Source of the DNA: Microthrix sp041394405
GTDB taxonomy: Bacteria > Actinomycetota > Acidimicrobiia > Acidimicrobiales > Microtrichaceae
Assembly: GCA_041394405.1 (NCBI GenBank)
Contig: JAWKIF010000012.1
Span: 217,648-281,647 of the forward strand
Reading direction: 5' to 3'
Length of the DNA: 64,000 bases
Part shown: positions 26,438-35,234 of the stretch, piece by piece
How positions within the stretch are numbered: position 1 is the stretch's first letter
Layout of the letters: each line of letters starts with the position of its first letter
Made by a program: the position numbers and the translations under genes
Notes under the pieces: model-generated
The model's input: the letters and a program-made list of their open reading frames with translations, nothing else
Told to the model about the DNA's origin: nothing
Database searches by the model: none

Positions 26438-27803
26438 CCGTTGGGTGGTTCTCGGGCTGGCGCCTCCCCGATCGGCCTGGTTCAGCGACGTCACCCGCTG
26501 GGCCACCTCCGGGCTGGCTCCCGTGGAGTTCGTCAAGTGCCTGTCAGCGAGCGAAGTACGGGCACGTCTGGCTACGGGGCGGGCGCACTCGGCGCTGCTG
26601 GCAGACGCCCGGGCTGCGAGCCTGGACCGCGACCTGATCGCAGCCGCACGGGACGCCGGCGTGGCCACGCTGGTCGTGGACGATCAGCGAGTGCAGCGCA
26701 ACTGGCTGGAGCTGGGCGCCGCGGCCGTGCTGCCGGGTGCGTTCGCCAGAGACGACCTGACCGATGCCCTCACCGTCGCCGCCTCTCCCATCGCGGAAAC
26801 GCCGGCCACCAGCGCACCAAGCGCAGTGGCCGCCGGTGAGTGGCGCGGCCGTTTGCTGGCGGTCGTCGGCCGAGGGGGCGTGGGGACCTCCACGGTGGCC
26901 ATGGCAGTGGCACAGGCGCTTGCCGATCCGGACGGACAGGAGGGCGCCATCGCACTCGTCGACCTGTCCTTTGGCGCATCCCAGGCCATGTACCACGACA
27001 CCGGCGACGTGGTGCCGGGCATCGTGGAGCTGGTCGAGGCACACCGGCACGGGTATCTCGATCGCGATCGGGTGCGCGAGTACCTCTGGGAGCTTCCGGA
27101 CCGCCGATACCACCTGCTGGCGGGGCTTCGGCGCCGACGGGATTGGACGGCCCTACGGCCCCACGCATTCGCTGCTGCCCTGGAAGGGCTCCTCAGCACC
27201 TACTCGGTGGTGGTCGCCGACCTCGACGCGGACGTCGACGGTGAGGCCGAGACTGCCTCGGCGGACCTCGAGGAGTATCACGTGGCGGCCCGCACCACCC
27301 TGGCGGCTGCCGATCAGGTCATCGCCGTCGGAGGTGCTGGGCTGTGGGGCGTGGCGCACCTGGCCGGCCTGTTGGACGACCTTGCCCGCTATGGAGTGGA
27401 TGCGGGCAGCATCGCCACGGTCGTGAACCGGGCGCCCCGCTCGCCGGCTCGGCGGGCAGAGATCGTTCGTGCCCTTGCCGTGCGCCGGGGCGGAGCTGCG
27501 CCAGCATCGATGCAGTCCGAGCCCTCATCCTCGGGGCGGCGCCGGCGTCGACGGGGGCGCCTCAACGCTGGCGGCCCAACCGCCTTCATTCCCGAACGAG
27601 CCTCGGTGGAAGCCAGCCACCGGGCCGCCGTCGGCCTGCCACGCAGCGTCCTTCGGCCCATCCACGCGCTCGTGGCGGCCTCCGAGCTGCGGGGCGACGA
27701 CGGGCGGCCCAACTCCGGCGAGCACCGCGCCGATGACACCCTCGACACCGCCGACCACGGCGGTCGGACAACCGGCGCCCCGGCCGCAGGAAGCGCCCCA
27801 TGA
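26430..27803 (+). CDS. TadZ/CpaE-like MinD-family ATPase
   Basis: 457 residues. Receiver-like N-terminal domain (1-125), then a MinD/ParA fold: P-loop region VVGRGGVGTSTVAMAVAQ at about 145-160, LVDLSFGASQAMYHDT (switch-like), and VVADLDADVDGE. The normal deviant Walker motif KGGxGKTT is here GRGGVGTST, lacking both lysines, so nucleotide hydrolysis is doubtful; TadZ proteins are known to be atypical. TadZ marks the pole or pilus site and recruits TadA. GTG start inside the end of the CpaB gene; the Arg- and acid-rich tail (360-457) is unusually long. Confidence 0.82.
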   Translation: MADRWVVLGLAPPRSAWFSDVTRWATSGLAPVEFVKCLSASEVRARLATGRAHSALLADARAASLDRDLIAAARDAGVATLVVDDQRVQRNWLELGAAAVLPGAFARDDLTDALTVAASPIAETPATSAPSAVAAGEWRGRLLAVVGRGGVGTSTVAMAVAQALADPDGQEGAIALVDLSFGASQAMYHDTGDVVPGIVELVEAHRHGYLDRDRVREYLWELPDRRYHLLAGLRRRRDWTALRPHAFAAALEGLLSTYSVVVADLDADVDGEAETASADLEEYHVAARTTLAAADQVIAVGGAGLWGVAHLAGLLDDLARYGVDAGSIATVVNRAPRSPARRAEIVRALAVRRGGAAPASMQSEPSSSGRRRRRRGRLNAGGPTAFIPERASVEASHRAAVGLPRSVLRPIHALVAASELRGDDGRPNSGEHRADDTLDTADHGGRTTGAPAAGSAP

Positions 27804-29236
27804 GCATCGATGTGCCCCTGTCCCCGCCGACTCCCGAGGCGCAGCCCGGCCGGGCTGCGGGGCCGGGCACGGAAGAGGCCGCCTCGCCGCTCCAGGAAAT
27901 CGAGGCTCGCGTCCAGGCGCGTGCCAAGTCGCTGGCCCTCGACCTGGACGTCGGCGGCAGCGAGGACGAACTCCGCCGCCTCATCGCCGACGAGCTCAGC
28001 GCGTGGTCCATGGACTGCCGTCGGGGGCTGCGCAGCGACGACATCTCCGACCCCACGCAGGTGGCCCAGCGGGCGTTCGTCAACCTGGCCCGCTACGGCC
28101 CGCTCACCGACCTGCTGGACGATCCGGACGTGTGGGAGATCATGGTGAACGCCCCGGACGCGATCTTTGTGAAGCGCCATTCAGGGCACAGCGGCTTTCA
28201 CCACGAGGTGTTCCACGACGACGACCACGTCATGCGCACGCTCACCCGGCTGCTGGACGAGGCCGCAGGTTCGCACCGCACGCTCGAGCCGCTGTTGGGC
28301 CTCCAGGATGCCCAGCTTCCAGACGGCTCGCGGCTGCACATCGTGCATCGCGACCTGGCTCGGGGCGGCCACCTCATGGTCAACATCCGCAAGTTCACTG
28401 GAGTCGCGTTCTCGACGCTCGACGAACTGGTGGATCGCGACATGCTCAGCCTCGAGGCCGCCCGGTTCCTGCGGGCGGTCGTGGTGGCCCGGCTGTCGAT
28501 GGTGATCGCCGGGGCACCCGGATCGGGCAAGACCACTCTGCTGAACTGCGCCGCCGGACACCTCGATCCGTCGCTGCGGGTGGTGGTGGCCGAGGAGGTG
28601 TTCGAAACGGACATTCCGCTGGCCAACGTGGCATCGATGCAGACCCGTGGTGGCCGGGGAGAACGCGAGGAGGTCACCCTGCGCGAGCTGGTGGCGGGGT
28701 TTCTGCGTATGGCGCCGGACGTGGCCATCGTGGGCGAGGTGCGGGACGAAGAGGCGCTGCCGCTGCTCCGCACGCTGTCGTCGGGGGTCAAGGGCTACAC
28801 CACCATCCACGCCGGGTCGGCGCGGCAGGCACTCACGCGGCTTCGGTTCATCAGCCAGCTGGCCGGCGCCGGCCAGAACCTGCCGCTGTCGGCGCTGAAC
28901 ACACTGGTGTCCGAAGCCGTCGACGTGGTGACACACACCGAACGGACTGCAGACGGCCCCCGGGTGACCGAGATCCTGGCGGTGGAGGACTTGGCGGGCG
29001 GCCCCGACGCCGCCCAGTTCACCGTGACCCCGATCTTCGAGCGGTCGCGGCTGGACGGACCGCTGCAGTGGACTGGCCTGGTGCCGATTCGTTTGACCAG
29101 TGCCCTCGAACGCGCCGGCATCACCCTGGACGAGGTGCTTCCCGTGCCGCACGACCAGGCACCGACCTCCACAGACACGCCCACTCACGGCCACAGCAAT
29201 GGTCGCCGGGGGACCACGTCGGAGACGGATTCGTGA
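27800..29236 (+). CDS. tadA: TadA/CpaF secretion ATPase
   Basis: 478 residues. Hexameric motor of Tad pilus assembly. N-terminal helical domain, then the VirB11/PilT-type core: Walker A GAPGSGKTTLL with K244, Asp box VVVAEEVFETDIPLAN, Walker B VAIVGEVRDEEALP (about 307-320), and the His box GYTTIHAGSARQALTRLRF. ATG overlaps the tadZ stop by 4 nt (ATGA). The C-terminal 20 residues are a Thr/His-rich tail. Confidence 0.93.
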   Translation: MSIDVPLSPPTPEAQPGRAAGPGTEEAASPLQEIEARVQARAKSLALDLDVGGSEDELRRLIADELSAWSMDCRRGLRSDDISDPTQVAQRAFVNLARYGPLTDLLDDPDVWEIMVNAPDAIFVKRHSGHSGFHHEVFHDDDHVMRTLTRLLDEAAGSHRTLEPLLGLQDAQLPDGSRLHIVHRDLARGGHLMVNIRKFTGVAFSTLDELVDRDMLSLEAARFLRAVVVARLSMVIAGAPGSGKTTLLNCAAGHLDPSLRVVVAEEVFETDIPLANVASMQTRGGRGEREEVTLRELVAGFLRMAPDVAIVGEVRDEEALPLLRTLSSGVKGYTTIHAGSARQALTRLRFISQLAGAGQNLPLSALNTLVSEAVDVVTHTERTADGPRVTEILAVEDLAGGPDAAQFTVTPIFERSRLDGPLQWTGLVPIRLTSALERAGITLDEVLPVPHDQAPTSTDTPTHGHSNGRRGTTSETDS

Positions 29237-30117
29237 GCGCGCTCGTCGGGTTGGCCGTGGCGACGAGCGGCGCGGCAGGTGTGGCCTTGCTCGCGGACCC
29301 GCTGCTTGGTAGCCCCCTCGCCCGGGCCTGGCGGGTGGAACCAGCGGCGATCGGCGACACCTTGCGGAAGCGGCTGAATCAAGCGGGCCTGTCGGATGTT
29401 TCGGTCGCCCAGCTTGGCGGCCTCTCGATGGGTGCCATGGCGGCCGGGATCACCCTTGGGCTGGTGCTGTTGGGCGCCGTCGTACCCGCACTGGCGCTGG
29501 GGGTGGTAGGTCTGACCACGCCGGTTGGACTGATGCGCCGGCGGCGGCGCCGCCAGCTGGAGGAGGCACGCGAGGCCTGGCCGGCGATGATCGAGGAGAT
29601 CCGCCTGCTGTGTGCGTCAGTCGGTCGATCCATTCCCCAGGCGCTCTTTGAGGTGGGCCAACGGGCTCCGGCCGAGCTGCGCCCGGCGTTCGAGGCCGCA
29701 CACCGGGAGTGGCTGCTGACCCGCGATCTCACTGCGACCACCGAGCTGTTGCGCGATCTCCTGGCCGACCCCACCGCCGACGCCACCTGCGAGACCCTGC
29801 TGATCGCGCACCAGTTGGGCGGCGCTGACTTGGATCGCCGCCTGGCGGCATTGGCGGAGGACCGCCGCCAAGACCTCCTGGATCGCAAGGACGCTCGCAG
29901 CCGACAGGCAGGAGTGCGTTTCGCGCGCCGATTCGTGCTGCTGGTGCCGCTCGGCATGGCGCTGGTGGGCCTCTCCATCGGCGATGGGCGCGAGGCCTAT
30001 CAGAGCACCCTCGGGCAGCTGCTGGCCCTGGCCGCCGTTTCGGTCCTGGCTGCCTGCTGGGCGTGGTCGGGGCGCATTCTCAAGCTGCCCAACGAACAAC
30101 GGGTGTTTGGCTCGTGA
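29233..30117 (+). CDS. tadB: TadB-like inner-membrane platform protein
   Basis: 294 residues, GTG start in a GTGA overlap with tadA. Type II secretion F domain: cytoplasmic helical bundle (about 105-215, with RRRRRRQLEEAREAWPAMIEEI and LLIAHQLGGADLDRRLAALA) flanked by membrane segments at about 60-95 and two near the C-terminus. Works with TadC as the membrane platform pushed by TadA. Confidence 0.87.
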   Translation: MSALVGLAVATSGAAGVALLADPLLGSPLARAWRVEPAAIGDTLRKRLNQAGLSDVSVAQLGGLSMGAMAAGITLGLVLLGAVVPALALGVVGLTTPVGLMRRRRRRQLEEAREAWPAMIEEIRLLCASVGRSIPQALFEVGQRAPAELRPAFEAAHREWLLTRDLTATTELLRDLLADPTADATCETLLIAHQLGGADLDRRLAALAEDRRQDLLDRKDARSRQAGVRFARRFVLLVPLGMALVGLSIGDGREAYQSTLGQLLALAAVSVLAACWAWSGRILKLPNEQRVFGS

Positions 30118-31007
30118 CGCGCATCGCCGCCCTGGCGTTTCTTGGGCTGTTCGCCGGTTCGGTGCTGGTGATCGGCTCGTTCCCCAGGCTCAACCCTGCG
30201 CCGCTTCACCAGCGCCTGGGGCCCTACCTCCCCGGCGCCACCCAGCGTCGGGCGCCGACGTTGATGGGCCTGCGGGCACTCGTGGCGCCGTGGGCGCGCA
30301 GCTGGGGCGACAGCCTGGCCCGGCTGGTGGGCCTGGACGACGACATCGCGGACCGCCTGGCCCGTCTGCACCGCGACGACGACCCGACCGCCTTTCGAGT
30401 GCGCCAGCTGATGTGGAGTGTGCTCGGGCTCACAGCTGGAGGGGCACTTGCGGCCATCATCAGACTCCCATGGAGCATGGCGGCTTTTGTCGTTCTGGCC
30501 TCACCCCTCCTGGTGTTTCTGCTCACCGAACAGCAGCTTGCCCGGGCCGACGAGGGGCGCCGCACCCAGGTGCTGCACGAGTTGCCGGTAGTGGCCGAAC
30601 AGCTGGCCATGCACCTCTCGGCGGGATACTCCCTCTCCGCGTCGGTGGCCCGCCTCGGTCGGCGTTCCAGCGGGGCGTGCGCCCAGGATCTGCGGGGGGT
30701 ATCCCGCCGAATTCGTGGCGGCACCGCGGAGCTGGCGGCGCTCCGAGAATGGGCGCAGCTGTCCAAGGTGGACGCCGTGTCGCGGCTGGTCGGAGTACTG
30801 GCCCTGAACCAGGAGGCCGGCGACCTCGGCGCACTCATCGGCATGGAGGCCAGGAGCATCCGCCGGGAAGTACACCGCGAGCTCATGGAGACCATCGAGC
30901 GGCGCGAGCAGCTGGTATGGGTGCCCGTCACCGTGGCCACGCTCGTGCCCGGGGTGATCTTCCTGGTCGTGCCGTTCATTCACGCCCTCAGCCAGTTCGC
31001 GGGGTGA
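30114..31007 (+). CDS. tadC: TadC-like inner-membrane platform protein
   Basis: 297 residues, GTGA overlap with tadB. Membrane helices at about 4-22, 97-140 (two) and 268-292, enclosing a T2SSF domain (ELPVVAEQLAMHLSAGYSLS ... LNQEAGDLGALIGMEARSIR ... RREQLVWVPVTVATLVPGVI). Partner of TadB. Confidence 0.87.
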   Translation: MTRIAALAFLGLFAGSVLVIGSFPRLNPAPLHQRLGPYLPGATQRRAPTLMGLRALVAPWARSWGDSLARLVGLDDDIADRLARLHRDDDPTAFRVRQLMWSVLGLTAGGALAAIIRLPWSMAAFVVLASPLLVFLLTEQQLARADEGRRTQVLHELPVVAEQLAMHLSAGYSLSASVARLGRRSSGACAQDLRGVSRRIRGGTAELAALREWAQLSKVDAVSRLVGVLALNQEAGDLGALIGMEARSIRREVHRELMETIERREQLVWVPVTVATLVPGVIFLVVPFIHALSQFAG

Positions 31008-31071
31008 GCCGTGTCGCCGCCCGATGCCGCGCTTCCCGTCGCCCATCCGCCACTCACCGAGAGGATCCACC

Positions 31072-31299
31072 ATGACCACCACCACACCGAACCGCTCGTC
31101 GGGAGCGCCGACCCGACGCCCACGCGCCGAGGCTCGGCGCCGCAGCCGTCGAGCCGACGTCGCCGAGGGAGTGATCTCCACCGCCATTGCGGTGCTGGTC
31201 ATCGCCTTCCTTGGCCTGCTGATGTGGCTGGGCTTCCGCACCATGTTCAACACGGCCTCGGACAAGGCCAACCAGACCATCGAGCAGATCGGCGACTGA
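31072..31299 (+). CDS. Small Flp-pilin-like or pseudopilin-like protein
   Basis: 75 residues. Basic head (1-28, with RRPRAEARRRSRRAD), one membrane helix (about 33-55, ISTAIAVLVIAFLGLLMWLGF) and a short polar tail. Size and position (just after tadC) fit the Flp pilin of actinobacterial Tad loci. It lacks the canonical G/xxxxE-Y cleavage motif; the nearest is AEGVIS at 31-36. It may therefore be an anchor protein rather than the fibre subunit. GAGAGGA sits 5 nt before the ATG at 31072. Confidence 0.65.
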   Translation: MTTTTPNRSSGAPTRRPRAEARRRSRRADVAEGVISTAIAVLVIAFLGLLMWLGFRTMFNTASDKANQTIEQIGD

Positions 31300-31733
31300 C
31301 TCAACGGGCCACGGCGCAGCGCCGAGTCGCCCGGAGTCGCCGAGCTGGAGCCCCAACCGACCGAGCCTCGGGCACGCTGTCAGCCGCCTTGGGCGTCACG
31401 GTGTTCCTGGCCTTTCTCCTGCTGGCCACCCACGTCCTCATCAACCTCTGGGTGGCCTCGCTGGTTGACCACGTGGCCTGGGACACCGCCCGGCGCGCCG
31501 CCTCCGACCCGGCCTACGCCACCGCACCGGACCGGGTGCGGGCCGAGAACCTCAGCTGGGCCCGGGCACGCCTGGGCAAGCACTCCTCCAAGGTGGATCT
31601 GCATTTCGTCGACGGGCCCGGCGGACGCTCGGTGGTCCTCCGGGTGCGGTCCCGCCCGGCCACCTTCGTGGGCGCAGCGTCGGGAGTGGGTGGGGTCAGC
31701 GAAGACGTCGTCGTGCGGCGGGAGCCCTCATGA
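31296..31733 (+). CDS. TadE-like minor pilin (possible CTG start)
   Basis: Up to 145 residues. The hydrophobic N-terminal segment TLSAALGVTVFLAFLLLATH is followed by a globular domain with DHVAWDTARRAASDPAYA, as in TadE/TadF. No ATG or GTG lies before the hydrophobic segment. I place the start at CTG 31296, because it overlaps the preceding stop as CTGA, exactly the coupling used by its neighbours (ATGA, GTGA). The alternative is TTG at 31389, which would cut off the conserved SAAL part. A GTG at 31011 would overlap the whole preceding gene and is unlikely. Confidence 0.65.
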   Translation: MTQRATAQRRVARSRRAGAPTDRASGTLSAALGVTVFLAFLLLATHVLINLWVASLVDHVAWDTARRAASDPAYATAPDRVRAENLSWARARLGKHSSKVDLHFVDGPGGRSVVLRVRSRPATFVGAASGVGGVSEDVVVRREPS

Positions 31734-32224
31734 GTGGGGCCACGTTGAAACGACGGTGCAGGCCCCAGCGAAACGACCGTGGCGTCGTGGGCGGCAGCGA
31801 CGGGTTGCTGGCCGGCGTGCTCGTTGCGGTGGTGGGCACCCTGATCGTGGTGAACGTGTGGTCGGTGGTGTCCGCCCGAACCGACACCGACGCCGCGGTG
31901 CGGGAGTACCTGAGGGTCTATACGCGCGCCACGAGTTCCTCGGAGGGCGCCACCCAAGCCGAAGCTGCCGCGCGCGCTCAGCTGACCGCCTCGGGGCGCA
32001 ACGACTCCCGAATCTGGATCTCCACCCCCGACGGCTCCTCGTTCGGGCCCTGCGCCGTGGTCCGGGTGACCATCCGACTGAGGGCGCCTGCGGTGCGGGT
32101 GCCCGGCCTCATGAACGCCGGCTCCCACACGGTGTCCTCCAACGGGGCCGAGGTGATCGACCCCTGGAGGGCCATGAGCCGGGGGAGCGCCTGGCGGCCG
32201 GGAGGCGTGGCATGCGGCGGATAG
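31730..32224 (+). CDS. TadE/TadF-like pilus protein
   Basis: 164 residues, ATGA overlap with the previous gene. Basic head with RNDRGVVGGSDG, membrane helix LLAGVLVAVVGTLIVVNVWS (about 27-46), then a small extracytoplasmic domain with TDTDAAVREYLRVYTRATS. Fits the third minor-pilin gene of actinobacterial Tad operons. The C-terminal 20 residues are Gly/Arg-rich. Confidence 0.68.
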   Translation: MSGATLKRRCRPQRNDRGVVGGSDGLLAGVLVAVVGTLIVVNVWSVVSARTDTDAAVREYLRVYTRATSSSEGATQAEAAARAQLTASGRNDSRIWISTPDGSSFGPCAVVRVTIRLRAPAVRVPGLMNAGSHTVSSNGAEVIDPWRAMSRGSAWRPGGVACGG

Positions 32225-32643
32225 GCGCAGGCAACGACCGCGGATCGTCGCTGATGTTGGTGCCAGCAGGGGTGCTCATCGTGGTGCTGATGGGTGCCAT
32301 CGTCGTCGACCTGTCGGCCGCCCACATGGCCCAACGCCGATTGGTGCAGGTGACCGAACGAGCCGCCGACGATGCAGCCGGAATGCTCGACCGGAACACC
32401 CTCCGTTCCGGCGGCGGTATCCGACTTGACCCGGCGGCAGCCCGAAACCTGGCGCACCTCCAGGTTGCAGCCCTGGAGATGCCTGGCCTGCAGCGGACCT
32501 GGGTGACGGTCACCCTGACGCCGGACGGCCAGGGCGTTGTGGTGTCGTCTCGTGCCCGGGTGCGGAGGCACATCGGTCGCGCCGTGCCTGGAGTGGGTCG
32601 GACCTACGACGTGAAGGCACGGGCCACGGCCCGGTTGGAATGA
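32212..32643 (+). CDS. TadE/TadG-related pilus protein
   Basis: 143 residues from the ATG at 32212, with GGGAGG upstream. RGSSLMLVPAGVLIVVLMGA forms the N-terminal membrane segment, typical of TadE/Rv3654c-like proteins ('RG...L..P..'). A domain with LVQVTERAADDAAGMLD follows, as in the TadG N-terminal region that treats cell-wall-proximal pseudopilins. Overlaps the previous gene by 13 nt and the next by 4 (ATGA). Confidence 0.7.
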   Translation: MRRIGAGNDRGSSLMLVPAGVLIVVLMGAIVVDLSAAHMAQRRLVQVTERAADDAAGMLDRNTLRSGGGIRLDPAAARNLAHLQVAALEMPGLQRTWVTVTLTPDGQGVVVSSRARVRRHIGRAVPGVGRTYDVKARATARLE

Positions 32644-33923
32644 CCGTGGCAGCGGCCCAGACCACCGCAGTGACCCGCCGGGTCCACAAACGCGCCGTCG
32701 ATCCAGCTGCCGGCGACGGCCCCTCGGTCGCTGCCGTTCGTCGTGAGGCGGAGGTACTGAGCCGCCAACTTGGGCCCGAGGTGGTGCGGCTGCTGGCCCA
32801 CGGGGAACGACCGCTGCCCTGGATCGAGACCGCCGATGCCGGCAGCCGCACCCTGGCATTGCCCCCGGCCGACCCCGCAACCCGGGTCGCCGTGCTGGCC
32901 GCTGCGGCCGAAGCCATCGCCCGGCTCCACGCTGCCGGTTGGGCGCACGGTGCCCTCGAACCAGCCCACGTCATCTGGAGCGTCGGCCCGGAGGAATCGG
33001 AGGGCGCACCTCCGCCCGGTCCTGACCCAGCGTCGGCTCGGGCCACGCTGTGCTCGCTCGGCTCGGCGGTGCACCCGTGCAGCCCCGGCGAGCGCCGGGC
33101 GGACCGAGTCGCGTTGGCCGAGATGCTGGCGGCGAGCACGGTTGGCCCGGGCGGTTCGCAGCTGCCCCACGAGATCCGCAGCGCCATCAGTGCCCTGGGC
33201 GGCGAGCTTCGCTCCGGCGATCTCGACCACGCTGGGGCCGCGGCCAGCGCCCTCGCCGCGCTCGCCGAGTCGATGGTCCACGAGCGCGGCGACGACGGCC
33301 GACGAAGCACCACACCGTCGCAGCCCGGAGGCCGAGACCACAACGCGACCCCGGCCGACCGGCCGGAAGCTCGGCCGTTGTTCCGCCGGCCTGCCACGCG
33401 TCGGCGGCGGCGGCTGGCCATCGGTTCCCTGCTGGCCCTCGCCGGCCTCGGGGTTCTGGCGGTTGGCCTGACACGCAACACGTCGCCCGACCCGGCACCG
33501 GACCGCATCGCAGCGCCTCGGTGCGCACAGCCTCGGGTGCCCCAACCCCGCGCCGACGTCGAGGGCGACGGATGCGGCACCCCGGTGGGGTACCACTCGG
33601 GAGTGCTCACGGTGGGGTCCACCCGGTGGTCGCTGGGCCGCGACGTGGTCGACGGTCGGCTGGTCGACCTCGACGCCGATGGCTGGAGCGAGCTGGCCGC
33701 CCTGCGTGAGGACGGCGAGGTCTTCCTCGTTCGCCGCTTCCCCTCGGACGCGGCCGGCCCGGTGCGCGTGCGGTCGCTGGCCACCGTTCCCGACGCCGTG
33801 GCATTGGCACCAGCCGACAGCCTCGGCTCCTCCGGCCTCGGTCCGGGCTCCGGCCTCGGCGCACGGACCGCCGATGGCGACGTGACCACGGTGGTGGAAC
33901 CAACGGCGGCGGGTTCGCCGTGA
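32640..33923 (+). CDS. Membrane pseudokinase with extracytoplasmic VCBS-like repeat
   Basis: 427 residues. The N-terminal 210 residues resemble a serine/threonine kinase: an EAEVL alpha-C-like helix and a catalytic-loop remnant LHAAGWAHGALEPAHVIW (96-113), where HRDLKPEN is expected. The Asp is gone (HGAL) and no DFG or glycine loop is visible, so it should be inactive. A basic stretch PATRRRRR and one membrane helix (about 259-277) follow. The outside part has a VCBS/FG-GAP-like unit DLDADGWSELAAL (343-355). Last but one in the Tad operon (ATGA in, GTGA out). It may sense and signal pilus or envelope state; this is inference. Confidence 0.65.
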   Translation: MTVAAAQTTAVTRRVHKRAVDPAAGDGPSVAAVRREAEVLSRQLGPEVVRLLAHGERPLPWIETADAGSRTLALPPADPATRVAVLAAAAEAIARLHAAGWAHGALEPAHVIWSVGPEESEGAPPPGPDPASARATLCSLGSAVHPCSPGERRADRVALAEMLAASTVGPGGSQLPHEIRSAISALGGELRSGDLDHAGAAASALAALAESMVHERGDDGRRSTTPSQPGGRDHNATPADRPEARPLFRRPATRRRRRLAIGSLLALAGLGVLAVGLTRNTSPDPAPDRIAAPRCAQPRVPQPRADVEGDGCGTPVGYHSGVLTVGSTRWSLGRDVVDGRLVDLDADGWSELAALREDGEVFLVRRFPSDAAGPVRVRSLATVPDAVALAPADSLGSSGLGPGSGLGARTADGDVTTVVEPTAAGSP

Positions 33924-34756
33924 CCCATTCCCGACGCGAGCCAACGCCGGGCCCGCACCACGGCCGGACCCGTTCGCCCTGGGCGGGACTGGTTGCGGGC
34001 CTCGCTGGTGCCGCATGCGTCGTGGCTGGCGCCGTCGCCGTGGCCATCGTCGGGGGGCGCGCAGCCGGCGCGGTCCCCGGCAGCATGGCTGGGTGGCGCG
34101 CACTGAGCGAGGGCGAGCCGTTCCTGCTCGCCGTCGTGTCGGTTCGCTTGGTGACCATTGCGTTGGCCCTGTGGTGGCTGATCTTGATGGCCCGGGTGTG
34201 GGCGGCTTCCGCCCTCGGCCATCATCAGCGGGCTCGGTATCTGGCCGGTCGACTGCCCCTGCCCCTCCGCCTGGCGGTTTCCGCCAGCTTGTCGCCCCTG
34301 GCGGTGTCATTGGCCATGCCCATGGTCGGCGCCCAGAATCAGCCGCCCACTGGAGTGCCCGCTTCGCCAACCACACCCATCAGCGCACCGGCCGCCACCA
34401 GCACCACCGAGGCCGTTCTGGAGTTACGGCCGTTGCCCTCGGGCGGATCCGGAACGCGGCAGGGCACACGGCCCCCCAGCGCGGTCACGGCTCCCGGGGC
34501 ACCGACCGCCGCCGCCGTCGCCGCGTCGACGGCGGCGTGCCCCACCATCGTCACCCAGCCCGACCTTCACTGGTTCGATCAGGCGCGCCAACACCTCGAT
34601 GGCGAGTTGGGCCGGCCATCGAGCCAGCGGGAGGCCGAGGCCTACTTCCAGCGGTGCGTGGCCCACAACGCCGACCGGCTACCCGATGCCGCCGAGCCCG
34701 ATGTCGTGCCGCCCGGCCAACCCCTCGAACTGCCCGAGTTGCCGCGCACGCTGTAG
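33920..34756 (+). CDS. Membrane protein with C-terminal LysM-like segment
   Basis: 278 residues, GTGA overlap. Two membrane helices (about 22-46, 70-92), a Pro/Thr-rich linker, then a C-terminal segment with W-F-D-Q-A...GRPSSQREAEAYFQRCVAHN...PDVVPPGQPLELP. This pattern (a W, then N..., then a 'P..I.PGQ.L.LP' ending) matches a single LysM, a peptidoglycan-binding module. Probably anchors or positions the pilus apparatus in the wall. Last gene of the operon. Confidence 0.65.
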   Translation: MTHSRREPTPGPHHGRTRSPWAGLVAGLAGAACVVAGAVAVAIVGGRAAGAVPGSMAGWRALSEGEPFLLAVVSVRLVTIALALWWLILMARVWAASALGHHQRARYLAGRLPLPLRLAVSASLSPLAVSLAMPMVGAQNQPPTGVPASPTTPISAPAATSTTEAVLELRPLPSGGSGTRQGTRPPSAVTAPGAPTAAAVAASTAACPTIVTQPDLHWFDQARQHLDGELGRPSSQREAEAYFQRCVAHNADRLPDAAEPDVVPPGQPLELPELPRTL

Positions 34757-35234
34757 GGCTGGGCCGGCGCCGCCCCGGCAGCCAGCCACGCCCTGCGATG
34801 ACCACCAGGGCAGCATTACCCAGACGAGCTGGGTAGTACTGCACGTTTCGAGCCCGACGGCCCGAATCCGTTGATTTCCTTGCACTGTATGGGTACCGTA
34901 CGTGTGCCCAGTGACACAGCAGCAACAAGCTGACCTGTGTCGAAATCCTCGGAGGGAACCGGCGCCCGACCGACTTCGGTTGTGTCGATGGCCCAGCGGG
35001 CTCAGGCCCCGGCCACGCGCCCGACTCGACCGCCCGGAGATGATCCGGGCGGTCGAGTCGCGTTCGGGCCCGGCTGAGCTCACCGGTGAGAGCAGACCCG
35101 TTCAACGCTCCGGCACTAGAGTCTCCCAGTCGCCACGCCGGTGCCCGAGGTCACGGCCCGGCACAGGCAGCAGCCGCTGAACCCGGCCACCGTTCCTCCC
35201 CACCATCGCCCCCATCCCCGCTGGGAGTCCCCCC
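34757..35234. other. 478-nt intergenic region after the Tad operon
   Basis: No gene seen. Contains the strong hairpin described next, and presumably the promoter of the gene at 35235. Base composition is more AT-rich around 34860-34930 (TTGATTTCCTTGCACTGTAT), a plausible promoter zone, but no clear pair of boxes. Confidence 0.5.
35022..35060. terminator. Strong 16-bp hairpin, candidate terminator
   Basis: CGACTCGACCGCCCGG and CCGGGCGGTCGAGTCG form a perfect 16-bp stem with the 7-nt loop AGATGAT. It is 265 nt beyond the last Tad gene and has no U-tract, so it could instead be a protein-binding site or small repeat. Confidence 0.5.

Noticed and set aside
31011..31733. Long 240-codon version of the TadE-like gene
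   Set aside because: It would overlap the whole preceding pilin-like gene and its first 95 residues are Arg/His/Pro-rich filler.
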